From contig CALNVZ010002100.1 of the NCBI GenBank assembly GCA_940671915.1, positions 22,009,672 to 22,073,671 of the forward strand: 64,000 bases of DNA. The letters are read 5' to 3'. Of this stretch, positions 45,649 through 57,300 are shown in pieces. The notes beneath the pieces are model-generated. The model ran no database searches, was not told where the DNA came from, and worked only from the letters and a program-made list of their open reading frames with translations. The translations under genes were made by a program, and so were the position numbers. This DNA comes from Paracentrotus lividus (taxonomy: Eukaryota; Echinodermata; Echinoidea; Camarodonta; Echinidae). How positions within the stretch are numbered: the stretch's first letter is position 1; every line of letters begins with the position of its first letter.

Positions 45649-48252
45649 AATTTTAGTGAAGTATTAGGAAACGCTTTGATAAGAAAGGCAGATGTGTGGA
45701 TCCAGGATTCTCAATTTCAAAAGATTGTGCAGGCCCTAAATAATCCTGGGACAGTAACATCTCTATTATTGTTTGGGCGTGGGCCGATACATTCAAATGT
45801 GTGACGTATGGCTGACTTTCTACTGAGGGGTATAATTTGAGAATTGTTTCAAGATGTGAATACAGAGAACAGAAAAAAACAGAGCTTTTAAGTGAGTTGC
45901 AGCTAAGATTAAACTTCCGTGATATAAAGCAACGTAAGAAATCTGATCATATTTGCTGTTCAAAATAATTACCAATGTAACTATGGCTGGCCATTCCAAT
46001 AGAATTCTAATCTAAAATTATATATATAAATCCCAATTGCTACGAAATTTTGAAAATAAAATTCAAACTATTAATCATATATTTATATTTTTCTTCTTCA
46101 ACTCTACATACATGTATATAACAGGTTTTTAAAAATGATTAAGGATAATTGTTTCTAATATACTATTTGTTGTAAACCACACATTGATATGCAATTTTAC
46201 AATTATGCAAATTTAACTCAAGGTAAATATCATAAATTTGACTCTCCATATACATGTATGTATTAATTAGCCATCATTACGTAACGATTTTACTGAATGA
46301 AAATGTATGAAATTTTTGCCCAATTTATCTTTAAGAAGACAAAAAGATTGGCTTGATATTACTGCATCTTGCACTGTTCTTCTCGTCCTGTTTATTTTTG
46401 CTCTGACAAAGGATAGTCTCTTAGGTTAATTCACATTCTAATGATGATTGTTGCTGCTTAAGATCACATATTCCAGGAATTCAATTATAAATGTGCATTA
46501 CATATTCTCTATCTCAACATATGTATATTATTATTATAATTTATTTTTCTCGTCTGTCTGGAATATGTATATACATTTACGTATACATGTGAACCACATA
46601 TTACAAGACAACACAGAATCATCATGTTCCTAGATAGATTAGGGAAGTAATTGTCTCACTTTGATTAACTTTAAAACCATCTCTTATATAAGTGATGACT
46701 TACAAGTATTTCTTCATATCAAGTAAATTATTATTTCATTTGACATGTGGTTGACATCTTTATGATTGGAGTGAGAGGACAATACATACTTCTAAATACA
46801 ACTCCTTTTCATTGATACCAGTTATAGAATTACTTTGTAAGATAAAAGTGGCACGTCCCGTTCAATTATGTAAATTTAATGATATGTATGTAAATAAAAC
46901 TTGGTCTACTTAATATTAAAGCTACATGCATTAATGATGTCTATATTGCCATTATTCTCTCTTGCATTTTCTTTCTTTCATTAGTATTCACCTTTTTTTT
47001 TTTTTACTTTTCTTTTCATTACCCTTCCTTTTCTTTTCCTTTCTGAAAAAAATAAAAAAATAACATGATTTCAATTCCATCTCATTAAAAGATCTTTTGT
47101 TTAAGTTATCATATTTTGGCTGAGACAAGATTAAATAGTCCATTATAATGTTTGTGATTTGAATGTAAATCTAGTCTTCCTTCTATCAAAAAATGCAACC
47201 GTTTTACTATTGTTATAGCTTTCCAGTCTTGCACAGCTCATTTATAAGTTTATGCAGAACAAAGCTAAAAGGAAAATTCAATTGATAAAATTGGAGTAAA
47301 GTAAATGTCCTTTTAAATGGGCATTATGCATACGATGGCCATAAAATCCCAAAACAATTTGTAAGATTTTATTGACAAGGCTATTGTCTTTTGATGATCA
47401 CCGTATCTACCAATATACAAGATATCATTGGAAATCTAAACTTTCTCAGAAATATTGTAGGTCAAGTCATTGAAAAATGTACATTTGATTATAATTTGTC
47501 TGTTATTGTAACCAAAGATTTGTTTGTTGTAATTTAGCAGTATATTTGCTTGTACAAATATCTTACTTGTAGTTCATATTTGCTTGAAGAAGTGTCTTGA
47601 CAGTATGTTGTCTTCCATGCAATGAATTTTGTAAAACTCAGAGACTACTTAGTAACTTGCTTTACAGCATATTACCCGGTCTTTCATTGGGATAGATTGA
47701 AAGGTAGATTTGATGAAGACTTACAGGATCTGAACTTATGATTTGGGATAGGGTCACAAGATCCAGAGGTTGATTAATTGATTTTAAAAAGACAAAGTGG
47801 TTTGATAATTGTCTTTTGCCTCTATACATTGCATTTACGGGTAGTGTATTCTTGGCTCAACAATATGAATACAAGTGTACATTCACAATGATAGGGTGAA
47901 CACTTGCATATGCAAGGCCATTGACTTTCGGTAGAGTGATAGACTAAGATATTTCGGTAATTAGGATGAAATTTTTTTTTATGATCTGTTTTGAGTGACA
48001 TGTTTTAAAATCAGTGTAAAAAGGCAAAGTAAAAAACAACCACCAAACAAACTTCTGAAGAAAAAGGAGGCTCAGACAGGTCGTTACTATTTACTATTTT
48101 CATTTTTTGCCAATTTTCTTTCCAATATGACTGCTATGCATAATATGGCTAGCCAAGGTATATTATTACAGATATTTATGCTTATGCATTGTTTTATAAA
48201 ATCTTTTCACTTTCTTATAGGCACAGTCAAGCAATATTACTTATAAAATAAA
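45649..48252. other. GRIP 3' UTR or 3' flank
   Basis: Very AT-rich sequence with several AATAAA signals (46055, 46893) and TACATGTATATA words. No coding segment or repeat boundary was recognised. Part of it is likely 3' UTR of GRIP. Confidence 0.4.
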
Positions 48253-48335
48253 TATAATGATATTGTAAGCGCTGTGATACTTTTTCATGTATAGCGCAAT
48301 TATAAATGGCCATTATTATTATTATTATTATTAAT
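48253..48335 (+). repeat. Truncated SINE 3' tail
   Basis: The string GTAAGCGCTGTGATAC, then TGTATAGCGCAATTATAAAT and an (ATT)n tail is the common 3' end of SINEs of the kind seen at 20.7 kb. The 5' part is missing or too diverged to see. Confidence 0.55.
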
Positions 48336-49119
48336 ATAAGAGAAAAAATGAAGCAAAATTGACATCCCCCTTCATTCCATTCCAAAAACCACACCAGTAA
48401 AGTAAGAATAAAACATGTGCCTAGATTAGAAATGATTCCCTTTCCCCTTTTTTACTTGGCCTAATGTCTCTTTTCCATAAAATAATGAGATATTGATAAG
48501 ACCTAAGAAAGTTCTACCAAACACTTATTTTTATCTAAATCTCCATGAAGGCACTATGGATGTTGCAAACCTATCTGTTGAATCTATTTATTTGTCATGC
48601 ATGATTTATATAACTTTAATTGTGTATATTTGCTGGTTATATTCTTGTAATAGCATTCACCAATGTATATACGATATATATAGAATCATAATTATCAACT
48701 ATGCTTATTTTGATAACTATCTCTCTTAAAGTTGAATGATATGAGATATATTTCCAGCCACTTTTATCTGAACATCCTTTTGATAAGTATTTCACTCTGA
48801 AAATCATGGTTTATAATAATTGTTTAAGCATCTATGTGATGCCCCACAAGACTGTTAGTGGCTGAATTTTTAAAGAATTATCCAATTCAAGATGAATCAA
48901 GGGAGGTATATTTGAGATGACACGATTATTTAGATCAGGGAAGGAATCAAAGCCTAACTTTAATATAATTACAAGCAGTAATAAACACAAGTCAACATTG
49001 TCAAAGGGAAATAAGAAGTGTCTTCTAAATTAGTAGTAAAATGTATTGGTATCTAATGATACTTTATCTTGATTCAGTGAACTTCACAGTTACAAAAAAA
49101 ATTCTAATGTCAAATGAAC
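48336..49119. other. 3' flank, nothing recognised
   Basis: AT-rich sequence. The 78-residue ORF at 48493-48729 is rich in Tyr and Ile as expected of AT-rich noise and has no signature. Confidence 0.4.
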
Positions 49120-49547
49120 TACTGTATAAGTGGTTTCTTTCGCGAGGGTTTTATTTTCGCGAATTTCGCGAATCGGGATGTGACCGCGAATTTAACATCA
49201 CGCGAAAAGGTTTTGAACAGTACCGCAAATTTATCCACGCCAGGAAATGTTTTTGAACTTCATGCGCTCGTGAAGCAGAGTTGTCTATGCAGCGGCTAGC
49301 GCTAGCCACACACGATACAGCGCGCTGAATGGAAGGTCATTGAACTGTTTTATCTTATTCCATTTTACTGTCTTTTTTATAAATATAATGTCTTGTTTTT
49401 TGGATAGGAATAGATGGATTACTTAAAGTGCTAGTTAAGTTTAATTCCAGATTTTGCTGACCGCGAATTTAACATCGCCGAAAAATGTCGAGACCCGCCC
49501 AATCCGCGAAAATATCTGTACGCGAAAAAAACCGACTTATTACAGTA
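49120..49547. mobile_element. MITE family A, copy 2
   Basis: It starts TACTGTATAAGTGGTTTCTT and ends ATTACAGTA, with TA at both edges, and aligns over its whole length with 8697-9129. Differences from copy 1 include an extra block at about 49241-49251 (the CCAGGAAATG region) and several CpG changes. The ORFs inside (plus 49041-49299) are the same by-product as in copy 1. Confidence 0.75.
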
Positions 49548-50559
49548 ACATTTAGATACAAATATACATTTTGAAGGATACGACTTTGTATTTCATATTT
49601 GTGAACCTGACTCTTTGCCATGTGCACAATATTCAATTTTCATTTTTGTATTTTGTTTTATTTTTTCATTTTGTATTATGTATATGAAACATTTTTTAGA
49701 ATTATAATCAGGTATGCACTGTTATTTGTATGCATTATTCATGTTGGTGCTGAAATGTAAAAGTCATGTTTATAAAATTGTGTTCAGGTTATTTTGTAAA
49801 TTATTATATATTGATGGTTTAGTCAAAAAGTGAACGAAAAAGTAAATAAAAGAGAATGATAGAAATTCATACATATTGTTTTATAAAAACATTGCAATAT
49901 ATTATTTATATATGAATGGGATGGATGCAAGAATTGAGGGAGAGTATGAGGTAACTGCATAAAGAAAGGTAAATTAATTTTCTTAAATGCCCTTACGTAA
50001 AGGTAGAAAAAGATAGAGAGAGAGCGGGGGGGGGGGGGGGGGGGCGGGGATTTCTGCAGCATTTTATATAATCAAGATCATGATCTTTCATTACATAAAC
50101 TTGTTTTCCCGAATAGCACCAAGAAGGAAAGGGCAAGATTTAAATCAAGACATCAAATTTAAAGAAAGAAAACCTGAATTAAAATTTCAGTCTTAGGATC
50201 ATTTATTCAACATTGGCATATTTAAATCCATTTCATCTATATATTTTCTATTCTTTATCTTCTTTCTCTCTTGCTCTCTGCTTTCTCTCTCTTCTCTCTC
50301 TCTCTCTCTCTCTCCCCTCTCTCTCTCTCTTTCATACATCCTTTCTCCTTTATATCAAATAAATGGGTCATATCTTTATTTGAGATTCTTTTCTCTCAAT
50401 TAAACCTGGTGTATAGTTTTGGTAGCAAAAAAGGAATGGCAAAAACCGATCAATGTAGTTTACACTGTTGTCCACTATTGCACTAAAAGATATGTGTGAG
50501 AGATCTTTGGTGACATTCCTTTCAATATTTCCGATGAATTTCATTTGAAAAGTTCAAAT
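49548..50559. other. 3' flank with G-run and CT microsatellite
   Basis: A run of about 20 G (50025-50044) follows a GA tract. A CT microsatellite lies at 50265-50335. ORFs over these (minus 49823-50062, plus 50271-50486) are artefacts. Confidence 0.45.
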
Positions 50560-50715
50560 TAGCGCAATCCAACTGCCGTTTAGACCTCGGCTGACAAATT
50601 CGCACGCCGAGGTTACGGCGTGAATTAGTGCGAAGAATCTGTGTATCACCCGCCACAATGAGATCCCCGTGGTTTTCCACGTGAGCGCTAACCTTGTGAC
50701 GGGTCCCCGACTTAT
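50560..50715. other. GC-rich hairpin-forming island
   Basis: Two nested hairpins are visible. GACCTCGGC pairs with GCCGAGGT across about 14 bases. ACCCGCCACAA pairs with TTGTGACGGGT with one mismatch across about 35 bases, and inside that GTGG-TTTT-CCAC forms a tight stem. The island is CpG-rich against AT-rich flanks. It is not a tRNA or a known RNA that I recognise; a MITE, SINE or structured RNA are all possible. Confidence 0.4.
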
Positions 50716-51763
50716 CTTTTTTATCCTTATATTATGAAATACAGACACTAAAACGAGTGATTCAAGTACTATATTTGCTTTATTATAGTTATTGGATTCA
50801 ATCTATCATAATTTATCTAATGTGAATCAAAGATAATTCTTTCTTTCTCCCGAACTATAACCAGCTTTTAACATTGTGTCAAAATGGTCGTCATCCAGTA
50901 ATTGCATCAACTTTTAGAAACCAGTCATGGTCACACAAACATATATTATATTTTTAAATCTTGTTTGTTTTATTTCTAGATCACAAAATTTCACAACAAA
51001 TTTGACAATAACTTATAACACAATGGTACATAGACAATGACCATCTACTTTGTAGAAATTATATCTAGCTAATATGCTAGAATAACAATCAACATCATTA
51101 TCAACACATGTAATAAATTAGCTAACATGGAATTCATTTCCTTCGTTTCATTAAAAATATACCTCATTATGATCAAAACTATAATTCTCTTGAGACACAG
51201 GTATAATAATATGCTCACATTTTTTCTTCAATATTTACTAAATATGAAACAATCACTTTTATGAATACACAATAATTCATTCATTTACAAATCAAGATCT
51301 ATACACACTGCACTACATGCATTTAGTTCCAGTCCAATATCTAATTCATACACACCCCACAAAATTCATAGATTTTCTTACACAAAGCTAAAGTAGTCAT
51401 TGTGATTTTCTTTAAAATTAATAAATTGAAAGGCAGTGTTGTGAAAGTCTGTGTGACATGTAGTTGCATTGCTACAACTGAAAATTTTAAAGGTTTTCAG
51501 TTGACATACTGGGGAGCTTAAAAACATTTGTTGAGGTTCTATACCTATGTTCTAGGACTTCACATGAAATTCCAGTTTCTAACCTAAACAAAATATTTTC
51601 TTTTTAAAATAATGGACTATTCACGCACCAACAGCAGGAGAATCTTGTTTTCTGTTCATTAAAAATCAGTTCCTTTTCCTGAAATATGTCATAATAAAAC
51701 AGACATATTACACTTTACATTAACTGATGAATAGTTACAGCTGTTTAGCTCTTATATTAGGAC
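50716..51763. other. AT-rich flank, nothing recognised
   Basis: No coding segment on either strand. Scattered TTTATT on the plus strand could be reverse-strand AATAAA signals, so a 3' UTR of a convergent minus-strand gene is conceivable, but no exon supports it. Confidence 0.35.
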
Positions 51764-52713
51764 AATTGTGCAATTATGAAAAGCATGAAATTTATACAGT
51801 CATAGCAATATACCATAACTTTTATTTTAAGATGGGAGGTAAGTCAGATATTGACCTTCGATGACCTCTAGAGGTCAATGAACTCAGAATATCAGAAAAT
51901 GATGTTTTTAAACCATTGTCGTAATGAATGACACGGTAATGAAGTACAACATGCATTCTATCTAACAATTAGTTATTGGTGACGTCACCAGGGTTTTGAA
52001 TTTGAACTCTGAGGACATTGAAGGTAATAACCTCGAAAAATCAGAGTATTGACATTTGGGGTCATGGTTAACGAAGAACATCGTTACGGTGTAATATTCA
52101 TGTATTTGTGCGATACTGGGGTTTGCCTTTATTTAGACGAGGCATTTAGAACCAATAACAGTTCTTACCTTTGACCTCTGAGTAATGAAAAGGTCAGCGA
52201 CCTCAAAATTTCAGAATGTTCATTTTGGCACATTGGTTAAATGGTTATGATGTATTTAAAAATGTATGCACAACAATTTTCTTTGAAGTTCATATTCCAC
52301 TGGGAGTCGACTTGACCTCTAACTTGACTTTGTGACAGTGAAAGGTCAACGACCTTAAAAATTGGGAGTATGACATTTGGGGTCATGCAACGTCATAGAA
52401 CATGCTTATTGTGTAATATTTATGTATTTGAGATTTACTTGTCTTCATATTCCACTGGGTGTAGAATTACTAACTGGTGTCAACCTTTGACTCTACTGAC
52501 ATTGATATGTCATGGCTCTCATATCAAATCCTTAAATTGATGTATTGTTAATAGTCCGTTTTGTAAAGCTTTTTTCAATGTTACGAACGAACTGCAACCG
52601 TCTGTTCAGTGAAAAGATGTTCAAGCAGCTTAAAGTCAGGCCCTTTATTATAGTTTTCCACAGAACTTTTTTTTTTGCAATAACTGTTAAATAAAAAAGA
52701 AGCAGGATGCCTT

Positions 52714-52980
52714 ATGCCTTCAAACGCAAATCTCTTCGGAGAATCCTTTAGGTTACTTCGTGGGACAGAGTCACAACCGTACAATATATCAATATATGAA
52801 CACAACTGGAAAAAACCTCCTTATGTCGGAAGTACAGGAAAGAAGGATGATATTTGCAGACATGTCCGAAGAATGTCATCAACATTGTGCCTAATTTGTA
52901 ATAACCTGGCACCCAAATGGGAAAAGGAAGAGAGGTCGTCAAAAACATTTACTAGGTGGTGTCCGTTCCTTATTAGTTAG
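52714..52980 (+). CDS. Unrecognised ORF inside the foldback element
   Basis: An 88-residue frame with a fairly balanced composition includes YNISIYEHNWKKPPYVGSTG and then two Cys-containing segments (DDICRHVRR; TLCLICNNLAPKWEKEE). I see no known domain. It may be a remnant of cargo or of a host gene caught between the arms, or chance. The neighbouring frames carry stops. Confidence 0.15.
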   Translation: MPSNANLFGESFRLLRGTESQPYNISIYEHNWKKPPYVGSTGKKDDICRHVRRMSSTLCLICNNLAPKWEKEERSSKTFTRWCPFLIS

Positions 52981-53326
52981 ACCTGACCCTTCGAGTAGAA
53001 GAGACTACCAGAGACCGAACTAGATGGACAATGCTTGCTCCCACTGCACTACCCAATGGAGGAGGAACTAAGTTTTAAGTAATTAAGAACATGCCATTGA
53101 GTGCGTTTGGTACACTTGCAGCAATAGTATCCCCTCTTTTCACTTGCAGTGGATCAATTCATGGATTTGATTCAAAATTATACTAAAAAGTATTATCCTT
53201 CCCAGCCAGATATACCAAATCATTGAGAGGCTAGACTCAGTATGACCATGTTATGGAGTCTTTATGACAAACTCTTGACATTATGGTCCTCACGAACTTC
53301 TTTCCCTTCTATCAACAGAAGATACA

Positions 53327-53662
53327 GTGTCACAATTTTTTAGGCATTCCAGGTGGGAAGAGAAGCATATATGTCTTCGATTGTTGGCAGCAACCAGTTC
53401 AGTGAGGCAACAGGTACATGTGATGTATATGTACATTGTATGTACCGAAAGCTGGATCCGACACGATATATCTATCCAATCCAAGCTCGCCATGATTAAT
53501 GTTGCTGAAAAGATGCTACAGCATGAGCCAGTACCACAAATCAGCATCCACAGTGATGTCCGTTTGCTCCCCACTGTAACAGTATATGCAGTTAGAAGTG
53601 CAGTACGTCGGCCTCAGCTTCTCATATGTGAACATAGGCAAGAGAACAGAGGACCCGAATGA
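53327..53662 (+). CDS. Unrecognised 111-residue ORF inside the foldback element
   Basis: The frame includes SQFFRHSRWEEKHICLRLLA and, near the end, ISIHSDVRLLPTVTVYAVRS. A pyrimidine stretch with ATCAACAG just upstream (53321) and CAACAG|GTACAT at 53410 resemble splice sites, so part of it could be an exon. No domain is recognised. Of the non-GRIP ORFs in the 3' half it is the least repeat-like. Confidence 0.2.
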   Translation: MSQFFRHSRWEEKHICLRLLAATSSVRQQVHVMYMYIVCTESWIRHDISIQSKLAMINVAEKMLQHEPVPQISIHSDVRLLPTVTVYAVRSAVRRPQLLICEHRQENRGPE

Positions 53663-54348
53663 ACCCACTCAGAAAAGTGACACATTTGGCATGTTTGGTC
53701 TATAGAATAGAAAGTAGACTTGTGACTTAGTTGTATTTGCAGTAGACAATGACACTGTAGCATAATGATTTGACATCAGAAGTCAAAGGCTGAAACTCTT
53801 GTTGATAACTACGATGATCAGCTATGTAAATATTGAAGCAGTTTCCATCATATAACCACTTTTAGTTAACAAAAAAAAAACAACCAAAGAACAATAATCT
53901 GATATTTTGAGTCATTGACCTTTTCAGTCCTCAGAGGTCAAAGGTAAGAACTTGTTAATTGGTTCTAAATGCTCTGTCTAATTATAAGCGAACCCCAGTA
54001 TAGCATAAATACATAAATTACACCATACCATGTTCTTTGTTAATCATGACCCAAATGTCAATTACTCTGATTTTTCGAGGTTATTGACCTTTCACTGTCC
54101 TCAGAGTTCAAATTCAAAACCCTGGTGACATTACCAATATCTAATGTAAGATAGAATGCATGTTTCGTACTTATTACCATGTCATTCATACGCAATGATT
54201 AAAAACATCATTATTCTGTATTTTGAGTTCAATGACCTCTAGAGGTCATCGGAGGTCAAATCTGACTTACCTCCATCTTTAAATAAAAGTTATGGTATAT
54301 GCTTATTACTGGTAGAAATTTCATGCTTTAGTCATAATTTGCACAATT

Positions 54349-57300
54349 TTTTTGTGTAGCGCCCTACTAGAATGTGTATTAGTTAAAATTTCATCATCAT
54401 TCATATTAACATTTAAATTTATTTGAAACAAAATACATTGGTTATACTGATGCATCAAAATAGATATTACTTTGACAAGAAGACTACATAATTTCAACCA
54501 GATAAAATCTGAAGTACTTATACAACAAATTTAAAGGGGTTAAATCAACAAATCATATATATTTATAAGCAACAATAAAGAAGTTGTCTTCAATTTACCA
54601 TTCCTTCTCATTTTTGCACTGATTGATTTTTTATTTTTTTATTTTTTTGAAGGATAATTATTTGAGAAAGATAAACAATTTCATGGCTTGAATTTTGATG
54701 TTTATATTAATATCAACATAAATATTTATCGCTTCTTAAAGCTTTAAACAATTAATGTAACAATATAGCTTAAAATATCACAAAACATAAGACATGTATG
54801 GATTTCATGTATTACATGAATGATACAAATTATTAAATATCATTTACAACACTTAATTTAACTTTTTTACAATACTGAATGGAATATTCCTCCTACGTTC
54901 AAACAACACTAACAAAGAAAATAGTTTCATTGTTGACAGGACATAAGTCACATAAGTGCCCTTAAAGCTCTAACAAAAGGTAATCAGCACAAAATGACGC
55001 CCTAAATAAGCGATTATACAGTTCACAAAGGGATATTGCACTGTTCCGTGTTTTATTCAGGTTATAGAACTGATACATGTCTACCTGTAATACTGTAACA
55101 ACACAACTGAGTTGATTCCTGTTTCGATGCCTTGTAGTGGTATAGAATTGTAATACTTCTTCTACTCTAAATACTGTAAAAACAAGTTAGCATTCATTTT
55201 AGTTTATTTTGGCCCCTTAGAATTGGTAGCACCTGGTTGGAGGGGTCATAAGGTATCCTAAAATCACTTGATTCATTCCTAATCTAGAGTGATCATAGTG
55301 AAAATACAGTCTGATATTGAAGACAGTTAATCCATTCATTTGATTTCATTTAAGACACAAAATATGAAGTTGCACGACACTTCCTAAACATATGAATTGT
55401 TGTATTTTTTTAAAGGTTTACAGCCAAATAAACACTGGATTTATTCGAGCACTGAAAGGAAATGAGGATTGAAAATGAAGGTTATTATACAAAAATGACA
55501 AAGTAGAACCATATTCTTTCATACTTATCTTGATAATATGAGGTAGGTTATAAATTTATTTAAAAAAGGGAATTACCTATACCTATTCTGACATTATAAA
55601 TACAGGAAAAATGTAGGTGTAAATAACAATTTATGCCTTATATAGTCCATAGAATTCATGGACTAAATTTGAGGTGAAGCATGGCCAATGAAGAAAAAAT
55701 AAATTAGTTAAATATTATCAATTTGTAATGAACTACCCTATATTCCTCATTAACTTCCCCCTATACATGGTACACTTGACTTTTACCTAAGGGGTAAAAA
55801 AAAAAATAAGAAAAGTTTAAAAGGGAGAACAAAGACCCCCATAGGTTCACTACAAGTGCATGACCCCCGATGCCAATAAACTCCACACAGGTTGGTTTAC
55901 TTGATGATAGAGAAATAAAAAGAAATCTCCAACAATTGCGACATGTTTAGTTTTTATTACTAGCAGCAATTCAAGAAAATGAAGCCAGGGGGAATAGAGA
56001 ATTGCGTGCAGGACATATTATATGATTCCAGCTTTATTTCCCTTTTCCCCCTTTTCAGCAAGCTTTGGGGTATGTTTTGACTCTAGCATGTAGGTCACTT
56101 CTAAATCCACAAAAGTCCTTTGTCCGACACTCCCCCTTCTACCCCTGCTTTTAGAGGTTCAATCACGTTCGGGTGTAATCCTAGATTTCGTATTGCTCCG
56201 CTGAACTGACTTTCTTTGGAGTTACTACACATTTCATTCTCTTCTGTTAACCACGTCTTAACAAAGATTGAATTAAAAAATGGTGTTATGTTCTCTAATA
56301 CAGCTGGAGAATGTACTCTGCCTGTTTACGTTATTAACATGAAAGTATATTGAAATGAAAATTATCATCTTTGTTAAGAAGTGAATAAAAGTGTACATCC
56401 TAGATAAATGGAATATATGTTTCATTAAATGCAATAGTTCTAAGTATAGACCTACAGAACTGTGCATTTGAACCCTAATCTATATATTAACCCAGCAGAT
56501 AATCGTTTTTCCAAATTCTTTCAGCATTCAATGAAGTTTCCATTGTTGATGTTAGTTTGTCAGTTCAACATCCAAGTGAGGTGTGAGAAATTGTGAGAAT
56601 ATAAAAGAATAAGATCTTCGGCTACAGAATAAGATCCCCTGGGACCCTTGACACACCCAATAAATCACACCCAATAAATATTACAGTATGTTCTTGAGGA
56701 TCTATGCCGCATATAGGCCTACACCAAACTTTGAAGAAGCACTGTAATACCTTTCCCATATTGGACACACTTTTTGACCCCTTTCTTTCCATGATGAGTA
56801 AATGTATGACCAAGAAGTTCTGATGAACACCTGAAATGACTCACTGTGATGCAGCGAAGGTTTTCTTATTTTACTTCATGAAATCTTGAGATATTCAACT
56901 CAGGTCAAGTACAGCTATACATGTGACCTATGAATCATAAGCAGGCAACAGGAGTTGCCAAACTTCGCCCTTTCCAATTTAGTCTAAAAAGTGAATAACA
57001 GCCAAAACCATGATGTTCAAGTTTAGTTTTAGAGGAAACCAACACCTCAATGACACAAATATAAAAAGTATGATGACATAAACCAATCAAGGTTTAAAAT
57101 ATGTCCAATAACATCATTTTTGCTAACCATCGGGTTTGAGTTAAATTGAAGTATAAAACTATTCATGGACTTATAGACCTGAATTTACACAGGAGATATA
57201 CAAATCATGATCGAAGTTCAAAGCATGGATATGATATCAGTTTTATATCACAGTTTAATTTTAACACAGGAAAGCTGTAGATAAGCTTTATGCCTTCACA

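Larger units (their letters stand above)
51764..54348. mobile_element. 2.6 kb foldback element with about 500 bp inverted arms
   Basis: The left arm (51764 to about 52260) and right arm (about 53845 to 54348) are inverted copies: ATACCATAACTTTTATTTTA against TAAATAAAAGTTATGGTAT, TGACCTCTAGAGGTCA in both, and ACCAGGGTTTTGAATTTGAA against TTCAAATTCAAAACCCTGGT. The left side continues with further modules to about 52530, each with a GACATTTGGGGTCAT box and GTAATATT(C/T)ATGTATTTG. The 1.3 kb middle has two short ORFs. The termini are not sharply defined and no target duplication was found. Confidence 0.65.

Noticed and set aside
52581..52948. Minus-strand ORFs of 66-74 residues inside the foldback core
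   Set aside because: They overlap the plus-strand frame, have no signature and less even composition.
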